Of a stretch of DNA of 34,948 nucleotides, positions 22,319-33,900 are shown in pieces. Numbering within the stretch: position 1 is the stretch's first letter; each line of letters starts with the position of its first letter. Source of the stretch: CAIUVD01 sp044338255 (lineage in GTDB: Bacteria; Planctomycetota; UBA11346). The stretch spans positions 1-34,948 of the forward strand of contig JBIILZ010000032.1 of assembly GCA_044338255.1 (NCBI GenBank), written 5' to 3'. The position numbers and the translations under genes are program-made. Below the pieces are notes generated by a model that was not told where the DNA came from, ran no database searches, and saw only the letters and a list, made by a program, of their open reading frames with translations.

Positions 22319-23463
22319 ACGCCCCAACGGTATCGGGCACGACCCTGGTGGTCGAGGGCGTGACCTTGCGCTTCGGCGGACTGACCGCCGTCAACCAAGT
22401 TTCGTTCCGCGTCAGCGCCGGCGAGATCCTGGCCGTGATCGGGCCCAACGGTGCCGGCAAGACCAGCCTGTTCAATGCCATCACCGGCGTCTATCCGCCG
22501 ACCGATGGCCGGGTGCTGATCGGCGGGCGCGAGATCGTCGACACCTTCCGCCCGGGCCTGATCTGGCACTGGGCGTGGATCGGAGCCGCCACCGGCGCCC
22601 TCGCGGTCCTGGCCATCAATCTGCAAGCCCTGTGGTCGGCAGCGATCATCGACGTCTTCGTCCCTCACCAGCCCTTCGCGGTGGGCGCGGCGCTGGCCGG
22701 GGCGTGGTCGGTGCTGCAGCCGCAGGCGTGGACCATTCTGCCCTTCCTCGCCGGCGCCGGGCTCGGCAGCCTGGGCGCCTGGCGGCTGTGGACCACCGGC
22801 CGCCGCAGCCCCGAGCGCGTCGCCCGCGCCGGAGTCGGTAGGACCTTCCAGAACATCCGCCTGTTCCGCGAACTGTCGTGCATCGACAATGTCCTCGTCG
22901 GCCGCCATCCGCACCTGCTCAGCCGCTGGTTCGATGCTGCCCTGCGTCTGCCGCGTCATTACCGCGATCAACGTCAGGGCACCGCGACGGCGCGGGCGCT
23001 GCTCGACTTCGTTGGCCTCGGTGACTGCGCCGAGCGTGCCGCCGGCACCCTGCCCTATGGCCATCAGCGGCGCCTGGAGATCGCCCGCGCCCTGGCCCTG
23101 GCGCCCGGCCTGCTGCTACTCGATGAACCGGCGGCGGGCATGAATCCCACCGAGAGCCAGGCGCTGATGGCCCTCATCCGCCGCATCCGTGAACGCGGCG
23201 TAACCTGCCTGCTCATCGAGCACGACATGGCGGTGGTGATGGGCGTCAGCGATCGCATCGTCGTGCTGCACTACGGGACCAAGATCGCCGAAGGCACGCC
23301 GGCCGAGATCCGCGCCCACCCCGGGGTCATCGAGGCCTACCTCGGTCGCGAGGAAAGCGGTCGCTTCCCGATCGTGCCGCGCACCGAACGCATCGCCCGC
23401 GAGACCACCAGCCGCGAGTCCAAAGCCGACGGCACCTTGAATAAAGATGGGCAACGCCCATGA
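22315..23463 (+). CDS. livG: LivG-type ABC ATPase with a hydrophobic insertion
   Basis: A 382-residue ATPase of the amino-acid transporter. Standard parts are present: Walker A G-P-N-G-A-G-K-T (43-50), Q-loop G-R-T-F-Q-N (Gln179), signature L-P-Y-G-H-Q-R-R-L-E-I-A-R (246-258), Walker B L-L-L-L-D-E-P-A-A-G-M-N-P (267-278) and switch His303. E. coli LivG is 255 residues. Here about 88 residues are inserted between the V-L-I-G-G-R-E-I strand and the P-E-R-V-A-R-A-G-V-G-R-T-F-Q segment, and about 38 extra residues follow A-Y-L-G at the C-terminus. The insert (about 78-165) is strongly hydrophobic with two or three potential membrane helices. The reading frame is intact and the ATPase motifs look functional. 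Confidence 0.93.
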   Translation: MNAPTVSGTTLVVEGVTLRFGGLTAVNQVSFRVSAGEILAVIGPNGAGKTSLFNAITGVYPPTDGRVLIGGREIVDTFRPGLIWHWAWIGAATGALAVLAINLQALWSAAIIDVFVPHQPFAVGAALAGAWSVLQPQAWTILPFLAGAGLGSLGAWRLWTTGRRSPERVARAGVGRTFQNIRLFRELSCIDNVLVGRHPHLLSRWFDAALRLPRHYRDQRQGTATARALLDFVGLGDCAERAAGTLPYGHQRRLEIARALALAPGLLLLDEPAAGMNPTESQALMALIRRIRERGVTCLLIEHDMAVVMGVSDRIVVLHYGTKIAEGTPAEIRAHPGVIEAYLGREESGRFPIVPRTERIARETTSRESKADGTLNKDGQRP

Positions 23464-23485
23464 GTCGCCCGTGAGTCTCCCATGA
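23460..23485 (+). other. Two four-codon mini-ORFs linking livG to livF
   Basis: The livG stop (TGA, 23461-23463) overlaps an ATG at 23460 that reads M-S-R-P-stop. That stop (23472-23474) overlaps a GTG at 23471 reading V-S-L-P-stop, and this stop (23483-23485) overlaps the livF ATG at 23482. The three junctions come from an 11-bp sequence (CCCATGAGTCG-like) present three times in tandem. Confidence 0.85.
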
Positions 23486-24198
23486 GTGAAGTACTTCTCG
23501 AAGTCCGCGACATCGATGCCAGCTATGGCGCGGTGGGCGTGCTGCATCAGGTCTCGCTGGCGGTCGGCAGCGGCGAAATCGTGTGCCTGATCGGTGCCAA
23601 TGGCGCCGGCAAGAGTACGGTTCTGAAATGCGTCAGCGGACTGCTGCCGGCGCGCGTCGGGACAGTGCATTTCGACGGCTGCGAAATCACCACCGCCCCG
23701 GCGCACGGCATCGTCGAGATGGGCCTCGCACATGTGCCCGAGGGCCGCCGCATCTTCCCGCGCCTGACCGTGTTCGAGAACCTCACCCTGGGGGCTTTCT
23801 TGCGTCGCGACGCGGCTGCCGTAGCCCTCGACATCGAGCGCTCGTTCAGCCTCTTCCCGATCCTCGCCGAACGCCGACATCAGCCTGGGGGCACGCTTTC
23901 CGGTGGCGAACAGCAGATGCTGGCCATCGCCCGCGCGCTGATGAGCCGTCCGCGCCTGCTGCTGATGGACGAGCCCTCGATGGGCGTGGCACCGCTGATC
24001 ACGGCGCGCATCTTCGAAGCCATCACCGCTCTCAACCGCGAGGGCTTGGCGATCCTGCTCGTCGAGCAGAACGCGCGCATGGCCCTGAGCCTCGCCAATC
24101 GCGGCTACGTCCTGGAGACCGGACGGGTGACCGTGAAGGGCTTGGCCGCGCATCTCGCCACCGATGAACGCGTGAAGAAGGCCTACCTCGGCGGATAG
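23482..24198 (+). CDS. livF: LivF-type ABC ATPase
   Basis: A 238-residue ATPase, normal length for LivF and partner of LivG. Walker A G-A-N-G-A-G-K-S, the LivF-typical G-L-A-H-V-P-E-G-R-R-I-F-P-R-L-T-V-x-E-N-L, signature L-S-G-G-E-Q-Q-M-L-A-I-A-R-A-L and Walker B L-L-L-M-D-E-P-S-M-G-V-A-P are all present, with V-E-Q-N as the switch region. Unlike LivG it has no insertion. It is the last gene of livKHMGF and ends 18 bp from the convergent Ig-repeat gene, with no terminator visible between them. Confidence 0.96.
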   Translation: MSEVLLEVRDIDASYGAVGVLHQVSLAVGSGEIVCLIGANGAGKSTVLKCVSGLLPARVGTVHFDGCEITTAPAHGIVEMGLAHVPEGRRIFPRLTVFENLTLGAFLRRDAAAVALDIERSFSLFPILAERRHQPGGTLSGGEQQMLAIARALMSRPRLLLMDEPSMGVAPLITARIFEAITALNREGLAILLVEQNARMALSLANRGYVLETGRVTVKGLAAHLATDERVKKAYLGG

Positions 24199-24216
24199 GC
24201 CTGGGCACGCGCAACC

Positions 24217-24966
24217 TCAGAACCGCCGGCCCACGGAGAGACCGTAGGCGAGCCCGGTCTGCTGCAGACGGAGCTCGTGCTCCTCATGGCTGACCAGGGT
24301 CCCGCCGAGGTACTCGTTGTTCTCAAAGGCGCCGCTGTGGCGGGCCCAGAGGTAGCGGGTTTCGAGACCGACGTTCCACTGCCCCAGCTGCCGCCCGAGC
24401 GCCACGGCCAAGCCGTACTCGGTATAAAGCCCGAAGGACGAACCCGACGCTGCTTGGAGATTGCCCGCTCCCGATGCTGGGGCATCAATGGTGATCCGGG
24501 TGAGCCCCAGGCCGAGGATCCCCCGCCCCTCGCACCACCAATTGCGCGTCAGGTCGAGCCGCACCCCGGCTTGGATATCCAAGGGCAGGGTATTGAGGCG
24601 GTATTGATACGCCGCCGAAGTCGCATCGCTGGCTGATTCTTCACCGCGGACCTGGAAATATCCCAGGCTGGCGCCGAGCATCAGGCCGCCCCAGGCGAAA
24701 TCCTGACCCTGACGATAGCCGCTGACATCGGCACGGATGGTCGTATCCCACGTCGAGGCGCCGGCCTCATGGCTACCGCGAACATAGGCCGCGGCTTGAT
24801 CTGGATCGGGCATCACCGTCACCGTCAGGCGCACTTCCCGCCATTCCTGCCATTCCCGCCCGAGGACCACCGGCGTGGCTTCCGCCGGCGGAGCTGGCTC
24901 GGTGGGTTGGCGCAAGACCTCGAATTTCGCTCCATAACGGAAGGGCTCCGGAGCCGAGAGATCTTC
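24217..24966 (-). other. Outer-membrane beta-barrel domain of the giant protein
   Basis: Residues 3257-3505. Alternating hydrophobic/polar strands rich in Gly and aromatic residues (F-A-W-G-G-L-M-L-G-A-S-L-G-Y-F, W-N-V-G-L-E-T-R-Y-L-W, T-G-L-A-Y-G-L-S-V-G) and a terminal Phe with hydrophobic residues at alternate positions are the hallmarks of a BAM-inserted porin-like barrel. It follows a signal-peptide-like segment, so it resembles a complete small outer-membrane protein joined to the Ig repeats. Confidence 0.75.
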
Positions 24967-27900
24967 AGCCTGCGCCGCGACGCCACTGCTGAGGACCAGC
25001 ACCAGCAGCAGACCGCACCAGCGGCTGGACAGCGCTGATCGTGTACGCCCGGTCCATGACAGGCGCAAGAAGGCCGCGAGTAGGATCCCGATCAAAGCGA
25101 AGTTCGAACCCACTCCGCAGCGATCGCCTTGAATCTCAACCGAGCGCGTCAGCAGGATGGTCACCCGCCACGGGGGACTAGCGCTGCCGATATTGCCCTG
25201 GGCATCGGTCGCCACCGCCGTCAGCACCACCAGCCCATCGGCGACGATATCCGTCCCCGGGGTGAAAGACCACCTGCCATCGCCGGCGACGACGGTCGTG
25301 CCGAGGCTGAGCCCATCGGCGAAGATCTCGATGTCGGCACCGGGCTCGCCTGAGCCCTGGATCAGCGGCGTGAAATCCTGACAGATGGAATTTTCAGGTA
25401 TCGCAACGCCCTCGGCGAAGACCGCGGTGATCAACGTCGAGTTCGGCGGCGTCTGATCGACGGTCAAGGTCAGTACCGTCGTCGCTGCCGAATTGCCGGC
25501 GAGATCCCAGCTGGTGAGGACCACCTGATGATCGCCGGCGGCGAGGCCCGTCGCGGTGTAGCTCCAATTGCCGTTCTGGTCGGCGACCACCGTCGCTACT
25601 GAGACGCCATCGATGCGGATCTCAACCACCGCATAAGGATCAGCATGGCCGGTGACGAACGGCGATGAAGATCCAGTGATCGCGGTCACCGGCCCGGTGA
25701 TGGTGCCCGGCGACAGCGAGGTAACCGTCGGCACCGTGACCAGGGTATCGATGACCACGGTCAAGGGCGGCGATACGTTCGAAATGTTGCCGGCGGTATC
25801 GGTGGCCACGGCGGTGAAGACGTGGGCGCCATCGGTGAGCACGGAAGTCGGGCCGAAGCTCCACGTCCCATCGGCGGCGACCAGTATCACCGGCGCCTGT
25901 GCGACGCCATCAATGGACACTGTCACCAGCGATCCGGGTTCGCCTTGGCCGGTAATCGTCTGCTGCGCGTGGTTGGTCACCAGATCACCGACGATGCCGC
26001 TATCGATGCCGCTGCCGAGCAACAACGGGTCCGTAATCCGCGTATCGATAACGATCGCCTGCGCTGCCGAGCTGACCCCGGCATTACCGGCGATATCGGT
26101 GGCCGATGCCGTCAGCTGATAGGTCGCATCCGGCAAGGTAACAGCGGTGAAATCGAACTCCCAGAACCCGGCGGCGGAAGTCGTCACGCTGCCGATCGCC
26201 ACCCCACCCAAGCGCACGGTCACCGTCGAGAACGGCTCGGCCGTGCCTTGGAAAACCTGCGTCGGATCGTTGCTCACGAAGTCCCCGACCAGGCCGCTAT
26301 CCACGACCATGGCCGTGACCACCGGAGCCGCTGGGGCGACGGTGTCGATATGCAGGTTCATCACTACTGATGGTCCGCTGACATTATTGGCCAGATCGGT
26401 CGCCGTCGCGGTCAGTGGGTGGATGGCATCGCCGGCAGGGAACAGCGCATCCAGCGACCAGAGACCGAGGACTCCCGCGATGGTCGTCCCCAGGGACGTC
26501 GAGCCATCGAAGACCTCGACGATCGAGCCGGGCTCGGCGACGCCGACGATGGTGACCGAGGTATCGTTGGTGAGCTGATCGCCGATGATCCCGCTGTCGG
26601 TGATGACGGTGATCAGGGCGATGTCGGAAGACACTCCCGAATCGATCCCGATCACCTGCTCGGTCGAAGGATTACTGGTATTGCCAGCGGCATCGATCGC
26701 CACCGCCGTGACCGTGTAGAGCTTACCTCCGAGCTGGGGATCACCGGGCAAGGTCACGCCGGTAAAGTCCAACTGCCAATTACCCAGCGCATCCGCGATA
26801 GCGGTGCCGATCGGAAATCCGCCCAAGGACACCACCACGGTCGACCCGGGCTCGGCCGTGCCGTAGAAGAACAGGGTCTGGTCGTTGGTCAGGAAATCGC
26901 CGGGCGTTCCGCTGTCGTCGCCGATGGCGGTGACCACCGGCGCCGTCGGCGCAGTGGCATCGATGGTCAGCGACCAGCTGCTTCCCGTGGCGCTATTCCC
27001 AGCCACATCTACTGCCGTCGCACTCAGCACATAGGCACCATCGGCCAACGGCGAAGGACTGACGGCGGCGCTCCAGGTGCCATCGGCAGCCGCGACCACC
27101 GTCGCCACCAGTACGCCATCGCGCGTGAGGGTCACCGTCGAACCCGGTTCGGCAGTGCCCGCAACTACCGGTAGCGGGTTCGCGGTCAGGTGGTCGCCGA
27201 GCACGCCGGTATCATCGGTGACATCGAGGATCACCGGCACTTCCATGGTTGTATCGACCACGACCGTGAAGATCGCCGAGTCCGCACTGGTATTCCCCGC
27301 CAGATCCTCGGCGGTGGCATAAAGTGGATACGCGCCATCGACGAGATTGAGGGCGCTGAGATCCAGCGACCAGTTGCCACCGGCATCGGCGACCACGATA
27401 CCCAGCACCGCATCGCCGCGGTGCACCGAGACCCACGACCCCGGCTCGGCTGAGCCGCTCACGATCACGGTTCGATCACTGGTCACGCCATCGCTGGCAG
27501 AGCTGCCCGTGTCATTGCTGATCGCCTGTATCACCGGCGGGATCGGCGCCTGGGTGTCGATGGTCACCGCCACCGAAGGCGACGAGGGACTGCGGTTTCC
27601 CGCGGCATCGATCAGCACCACGGACAATTGATGGATCGCGTCGGCCAAGGTCGGGGTGATCGACCAGGTGCCGTCATTGACGACCACCGCGCTGCCCACG
27701 AGCACCGTACCATCGTACAGCTCGACCACCGTTCCGACTTCGCCGATCCCGCTCACCAGCGGGCTGACGCTGGCGGTGACGCGATCCGCCGGTCCGCGGC
27801 CGGTATCGGGAGAGATCCCCTGGATCTGTCCGGCGAGTGGAGCCATGGTATCGATGCGGATCGATGACGCCGACGAGGCCGGCGAGATATTCCCGGCAAC

Positions 27901-30900
27901 ATCGGTCGCAGTCAGGGTGAGCGCATGCACGCCTTCGGAGAGGGTTGGGCGATAGGTCCAACGACCATCGCTCAAGACCGTCGTCGTCCCGAGGATCACC
28001 GAACCCTCGAAGAGCGTGATCGTCGCTCCGACTTCACCATTTCCGCCAAGGATCGGAGCCACCGCCGAGGTCACCAGATCGCTGGCATTGGCACCCGTAT
28101 CCGGGGCCAGACCGGCGAGCGTCGGGGCCGTTGGGGCCAGCGTGTCGACCTGATAGCTCACGCTCAGCGAGGTTCCGATATTGCCGAAGACATCGGTCTG
28201 GGTGGCGATCAGGGCATACGTGCCGTCGCTCACCGCCGGCAAGGTCAAGGTCCACACCCCCTGCGCCGAGACCGTCGTGCTGCCCACGGCGAGGCCGTCG
28301 CGGGTCACCGCGACCACGGCTCCGGCCACGCCGCTGCCAGTAATCGTCGGCGCCGTTTGATAGGTGATGCGATCGCTGGCCGAGGCGCCGGTGTCGGGTG
28401 CCAAAGCGCTGATCGCCGGATCGCTGATGCTCGTGCCGATGCGCAGCGGATAAGTCGTCACCGAGGTGGTACTGTTCCCGGCGAGATCCAGGGCCCGCGC
28501 TCCGACCTGATGCGTGCCATCCGCGAGCGTGAATCCCACTAGGCTCAGCGACCACGTGCCCGAGGCGCCGGCAATGACCGGGCCATGATCCACGCCATCG
28601 ATGATCACCGTCACCTCGACACCAGGATCGGCGGTTCCGAGCACCGTCGGTGAAGCGTTGGCGGTAATACCGTCATGATCGGAGACGCCGGTATCGGTGC
28701 CGGGGGTCAAGCCGCCGACCACCGGCGCGGTATTCAGGCGATCGACGATCACCGTCAAGGCCGCCGACGGGATGCCGGTATTGCCGGCAACGTCGGTAGC
28801 GGTGGCGGTCACCTGATAGGTTCCCGAGGCCAGGCTGACGGCGCTGTGATCGTAGGACCACGTGCCATCGAGCCCCGCCGTCGTGGTGCCGATGAGCACG
28901 CCGTCGAGGCGCAGGGTGACGATGGCGAGGGCTTCCGTAGTGCCTGTGAACACCAGCCCCGCATCATTGGTCAGGCCATCGACGGCGCTGGCGCCGGTGT
29001 CGACGCTGATCGCGGTCACCACCGCACTCGGCGCGGTGAGATCGACGATGATCGTCTTACCTGTCGAGGCGAGGCTCTGATTGCCGGCGCGATCCGTGGC
29101 CACCGCGGTCACGACATGCGTCGCCTCGCTGAAGAGCGTGGCGAAGGTCCACGTACCGCCGGCACCGACCAGCGTCGTCCCGAGCAGATTTCCGCCCTCA
29201 TACAACGCGATCGTCGCCCCGATCTCGCCAGTGCCGGCGATCGTCAGCGACGTATCGTTGGTGATCGCATCCGTGGCGCGGCTACCGCTATCGGTTGAAA
29301 TGGTGCCGATCACCGGCGCCGCCACCGTCAGATCGACGGTGATTGTCAAAGCCGCGCTCACGGCACTGACATTGCCGGCGAGATCGGTCGCGGTCGCGGT
29401 CACGGCATGGCTGCCGGCGGTGAAATCGGCATTAGGGGTCACCGACCACGAGCCATCGCCGGCCACCACGGTGGTGCCGATGGCGGTCGCGCCCTCGTAG
29501 AGGATCAGCGTCGTTCCCGGCGTGCCGCTTCCGCTCAGCGTCGGCCGGGCGAGCTTGGTGAGCAGATCGGAAGAACTGATGCCGGTATCATCGGCGGTCG
29601 CGATACGCGTCACCACCGGCGCCGGCGGCGGGGTGAGATCGATGGTGATCACGGTTCCGCTGGACAGCGCGCTGACATTGCCAGCGACATCCGTCGCCGT
29701 GGCACGCAGCAGATGCGTGCCTTCTGCCAAGTTCGCGGTCGGTCCATAGGTCCATGCTCCGCTGCCATTCGCCAACACGGTGCCCACCGCACTGCCATCG
29801 ACGAGCACCGTCACCAGCGACAGCGCCTCGGCGGTGCCGCTGAGGACCAAGGTCTGATCGCGGGTGATACCGGTCGAGGCATCGGCGGCGGTGATATCGG
29901 CGATGGTCGCAATCACCGGCGCCTCCGGAGCGAGGGTATCGATGGTCGCCACCTTCGTTGTCGACACCGCGCTGAGATTGCCGGCGAGATCGACCTGCCG
30001 CGCGCTGTAGGATGGCGTATTGCCATGCACGAAAATCGTGGGGTCGACGACGTTCCAGGCTCCCGAGCCGTTGACGATGGCGGTGCCGACGATGCTAGCG
30101 CTACGCGACAGGGTCACCGTCGCACCGACTTCACCCGTGCCAGAGATCGTCAGGGTGGTGTCGTTGGTGCGGAAATCCGTCGCACTCGCCAGCGAGGCGG
30201 CGTCGCTGCCGCTACGGACAGAATCCGTGGAGATCGCCCCCACTGCGGGGGCCGCACTGGCGGTATCGATGACCAGGGCCGGGGCCAAGGTCGCCGCCGG
30301 TGACGGCCCATTGCCGGCCAGATCGGCCTGCTTGGCGACGACCGTCCAGGTACCCGTGGCCAAGACACCGGTGGTCACCGTCCACAAACCGCTGGCATCG
30401 GCATCGGTCTGCAAGGTGACCACGGTGCTACCCTTGGTGCAGGTCACCGTCACCCGCGCGAAGGGCTCCGCTGTCGAGCTGAAGGTCGGCGTGGTATCGC
30501 TGGTGTTATGATCGCTATTGGAAATGCCGGTATCGCTGGCGGCGGTGAGCGCGATGGCGGGAGCCACGGGCACAACCGTATCGATGGTGAGCGTGGTGCT
30601 CGCCGCCGGCGAGGGACCGTTGCCGGCGCGATCGATCTGCGTCGCAGTCACCGTCCATTGACCATCAGCGAGTACCGCCGGCGTCGCCGACCAGACGCCA
30701 CTGCCGTCCGCCTGGGTGGTGACAGTCACCGGCGTGCCGGTCGCGGGCGTGAAGACCACCGTCAATCCGGCACCGATCTCGGCCGTCCCCGACATGGTCG
30801 GGGTCGAGTCCTTGGTGACCTGATCGCTGCTCGAACTGCCGGTGTCGCTGCCGGCACTGAGGGTCTGAGTCGGCGCCGCCACCGTCGTATCGATGATCAC

Positions 30901-33900
30901 CGTGCGGGTCAGCGTAGTGACGTTGGCGACGTCATCGGTGGCCACCACCGTCAAGGTGTAGGTACCGTCGAGAATGGCGCTTTGCAGACTGCGATCGAGC
31001 GTCCACAGGCCTCCGCCGAAAGTCGCATCCACGGCCGTGAAGATCGCTCCCAAGGAGACCTTGACGCTGCTCGCAGCCGTCGCCAAATGCAAATCGCTGA
31101 CCGTTCCCGAGAAGACCGGCTGGGCATCGGCGGTCAGAAAATCAACGGTCGTGCCGCTCGAGCCGACGCCGAAGGTATCGTCGGTGATGGCCACGATCGC
31201 GGTCGCCGGCGCCAGGGTATCGATGACGATGCCGAAGCCGCTCGACAGCGAAACCGCGGCATTTCCCGCACGATCGAAGACCTTGGCGAAAAATTGCGCC
31301 GTGCCGTCGACGCGCGACGGACTGGTGAAGGTCCAACTGCCCGCGCTCAGTAGCGCCGTCCCGAGCACGGTCGTCGCCCCGGCGTCGGCATAGATGGTCA
31401 CATACCCGTCTGTCGGCGCGCCACTGGTGCTGCCGCTCAGGGTTGGTGTCGCATCGCTGGTGACGCTGCCGCTGGTGCTGCCGGTGGCGGCTCCGCTGTT
31501 GATGCTGAAGGAATCGATGCTCGCGATCGCCACTCCCGGCGACTGATCATCGATGACCAGGCTCTGCACACTCGGCGCGCCGACGTTGCCGACGGCATCC
31601 GTCGGCGTCACGCGAATGGTATAGGTGGTGGCCGGCGTGCCCGTGAGGATCAGGGAATTCAACGCCGGAGCACCCGTCGCCCCGGAAACCGTCCAGGTCG
31701 AAGCGCCATCGACGATCACCGTCGCGCTGTAAATAACCGTCGATCCCGGATCGACGATCTCGACCAGGGCCGTGCCCGTCCGGCGCGCATCGGCGGTGCC
31801 GCCGCTGATCGCGGTCAAGGTCGTGGCGCTGGTGTTGAAATCGGTCGCGGAAACCCCGCTATCGACGGACATCGAGGTGACCGTAGCCGTCGGCGCCGTC
31901 AGATCGACGACCAGGGTCCGCGACGCCGAGGCGGTATTTCCGACATCGTCGGTGACCCGTACCATCAGCGTATAACTACCCTCGGCCTGCGTTGTAGCAG
32001 TTCGATCAACCGCCCAGGTAGTGGCGCTGGCAGCCAGGGTCTGCGTCGAGACCACGCTACCATTGATGAGCAGCTCAAGGGTGTCTGTGCCCGCGACCGG
32101 GGTTCCACTCAAGCCGCCGGCATAGAGCAGGGTCTGATCGGAAGTCCGGAAATCGCTCGCCCAACCAGCCAGCCCGCTGGCACTCGAATCCACCGTCAAG
32201 GTCGTCAGCGAAGGCGTCGCCACCACCGTATCGATGACGAACAGATTGGCGGACACCGCTGTGGTTCCGATATTGCCGGCGACATCGGTGGCGACGGCGC
32301 TCACTGAATAAGTGCCATCAGCCAAACCGGTGAACAGCGCCGACCAGGCTCCCGCGCCATCAGCACGGACGATCTGGGGAGTGCCGCCGTTGAGCGCGAC
32401 GCTGACATCAGCATCCGCATCGGTGGTGCCGCTGATGGTGATTGAGGTCGAATTCGTCCGGTTGTCGCTCGGATTCCCGGTATTCGGAGAAAACGAGGTG
32501 ATCGTCACTGGCGGCACGGTCGCATCGAAGGTCATCTGGAATACCTCCGAAGGCCCAGCGGTGTTGCCCGCGACATCGGTCACCGTCGCCGTGAAGGTAT
32601 GCACGCCATCAACGCTCAAGGTTGGCAATGACGCGTTCCAGACGCCGGTTCCGGAAGCCGTGACGGTGACCGTTTGCGGCGATCCGAAGCTCGGCCCGGC
32701 GATGCTCACGACCACGGTCACACCAGCTTCTGCCCGTCCCAACAGATGCAGGCCGGAACCCTGATTGGTCACGGTGTCGTCGGCATAACGCCCGGTATCG
32801 GGAGTGATCCCAGTAAGCAGGGGAATATCAGTGATGGTATCAATGACGATCGTCGTCCCGGAGACCACCGTCGCGCTACTGTTACCGGCAGCATCCTTGA
32901 AGGTGAAGTTCAAACCATAGGTCCCATCCGGCAAGGCGAAGGGTGCTGCAAAACTGATGCCGCCCCCGACCACGGGATGACTGACCACGTCCGTGCCATC
33001 GAGTTGGGTAGTGATCGTAAGCCAACCCGAGGACGGTGCGGCATCGACAGCCCCGCTGACGGTGATGTCCGGGAGCGCATCGTTAGTAATGAAGTCGCCC
33101 GCACTCACGCCGCTATCGATTGATAGCGCCACCGTCGTCGGTCCACTCGGGGCCACGGTGTCGATCACCACCTGCAACGGGGCGCTGCTGTAGGTCGTCC
33201 CTAACGCGGTGAATTCGACCCGAATATCATAGGTCCCATCGGCCAAGGTCGGAGACGTGTAGGCCAGCTTCCCCTGGCTATCGAAGGCGGCGGCGAAGGG
33301 TCCCACCGCGACTCCCGGCGTGACCACGGTGTAGACCACAGACACCGTCGCACTCGGCTTCCCGACGGCGGTGAAGGCGACCGACGACGACGATGAGGTC
33401 CGCACCGGCTGGCTGATGGCATCAAGGATCACCGGCGTCAAGCGCGCGGCAGGCGTATCGAGCAGGTTCTGTACGGTGATCGCCGCACTCACCGGCCCAG
33501 CGTTATTTCCGGCCGCGTCCCGTGCCGATCCGCTGAGGGTATAGGTGTGATCAGGCAGCTGCGAAATGAAGTCATAATGCCAAGCCCCGCCAACCACCGG
33601 CACGATACCAACGACGACGCCATCCAGGGTGATGGCCACGCTCTCGGCATTGGTCACCGTCCCCGACCAGGTCAAAGCACGTTCGCTCGACGGATTCGTC
33701 GTCGGCACGCCCGTCGCCGTCACCGTGAAACCGGATTCAGCGAGATTTACCGGCGGAATGGTGTCGATCACCAAGGCGAACGAGGTTGTCGCCAACTGAT
33801 TGCCGGCGGCATCGCTGGCCACCGCCACGAACGACACGGGACCATCGGCAACCGCAGTGGCCAGTCCCGCCAGGCTCCAATTGCCGAGGGCATCGGCGGT

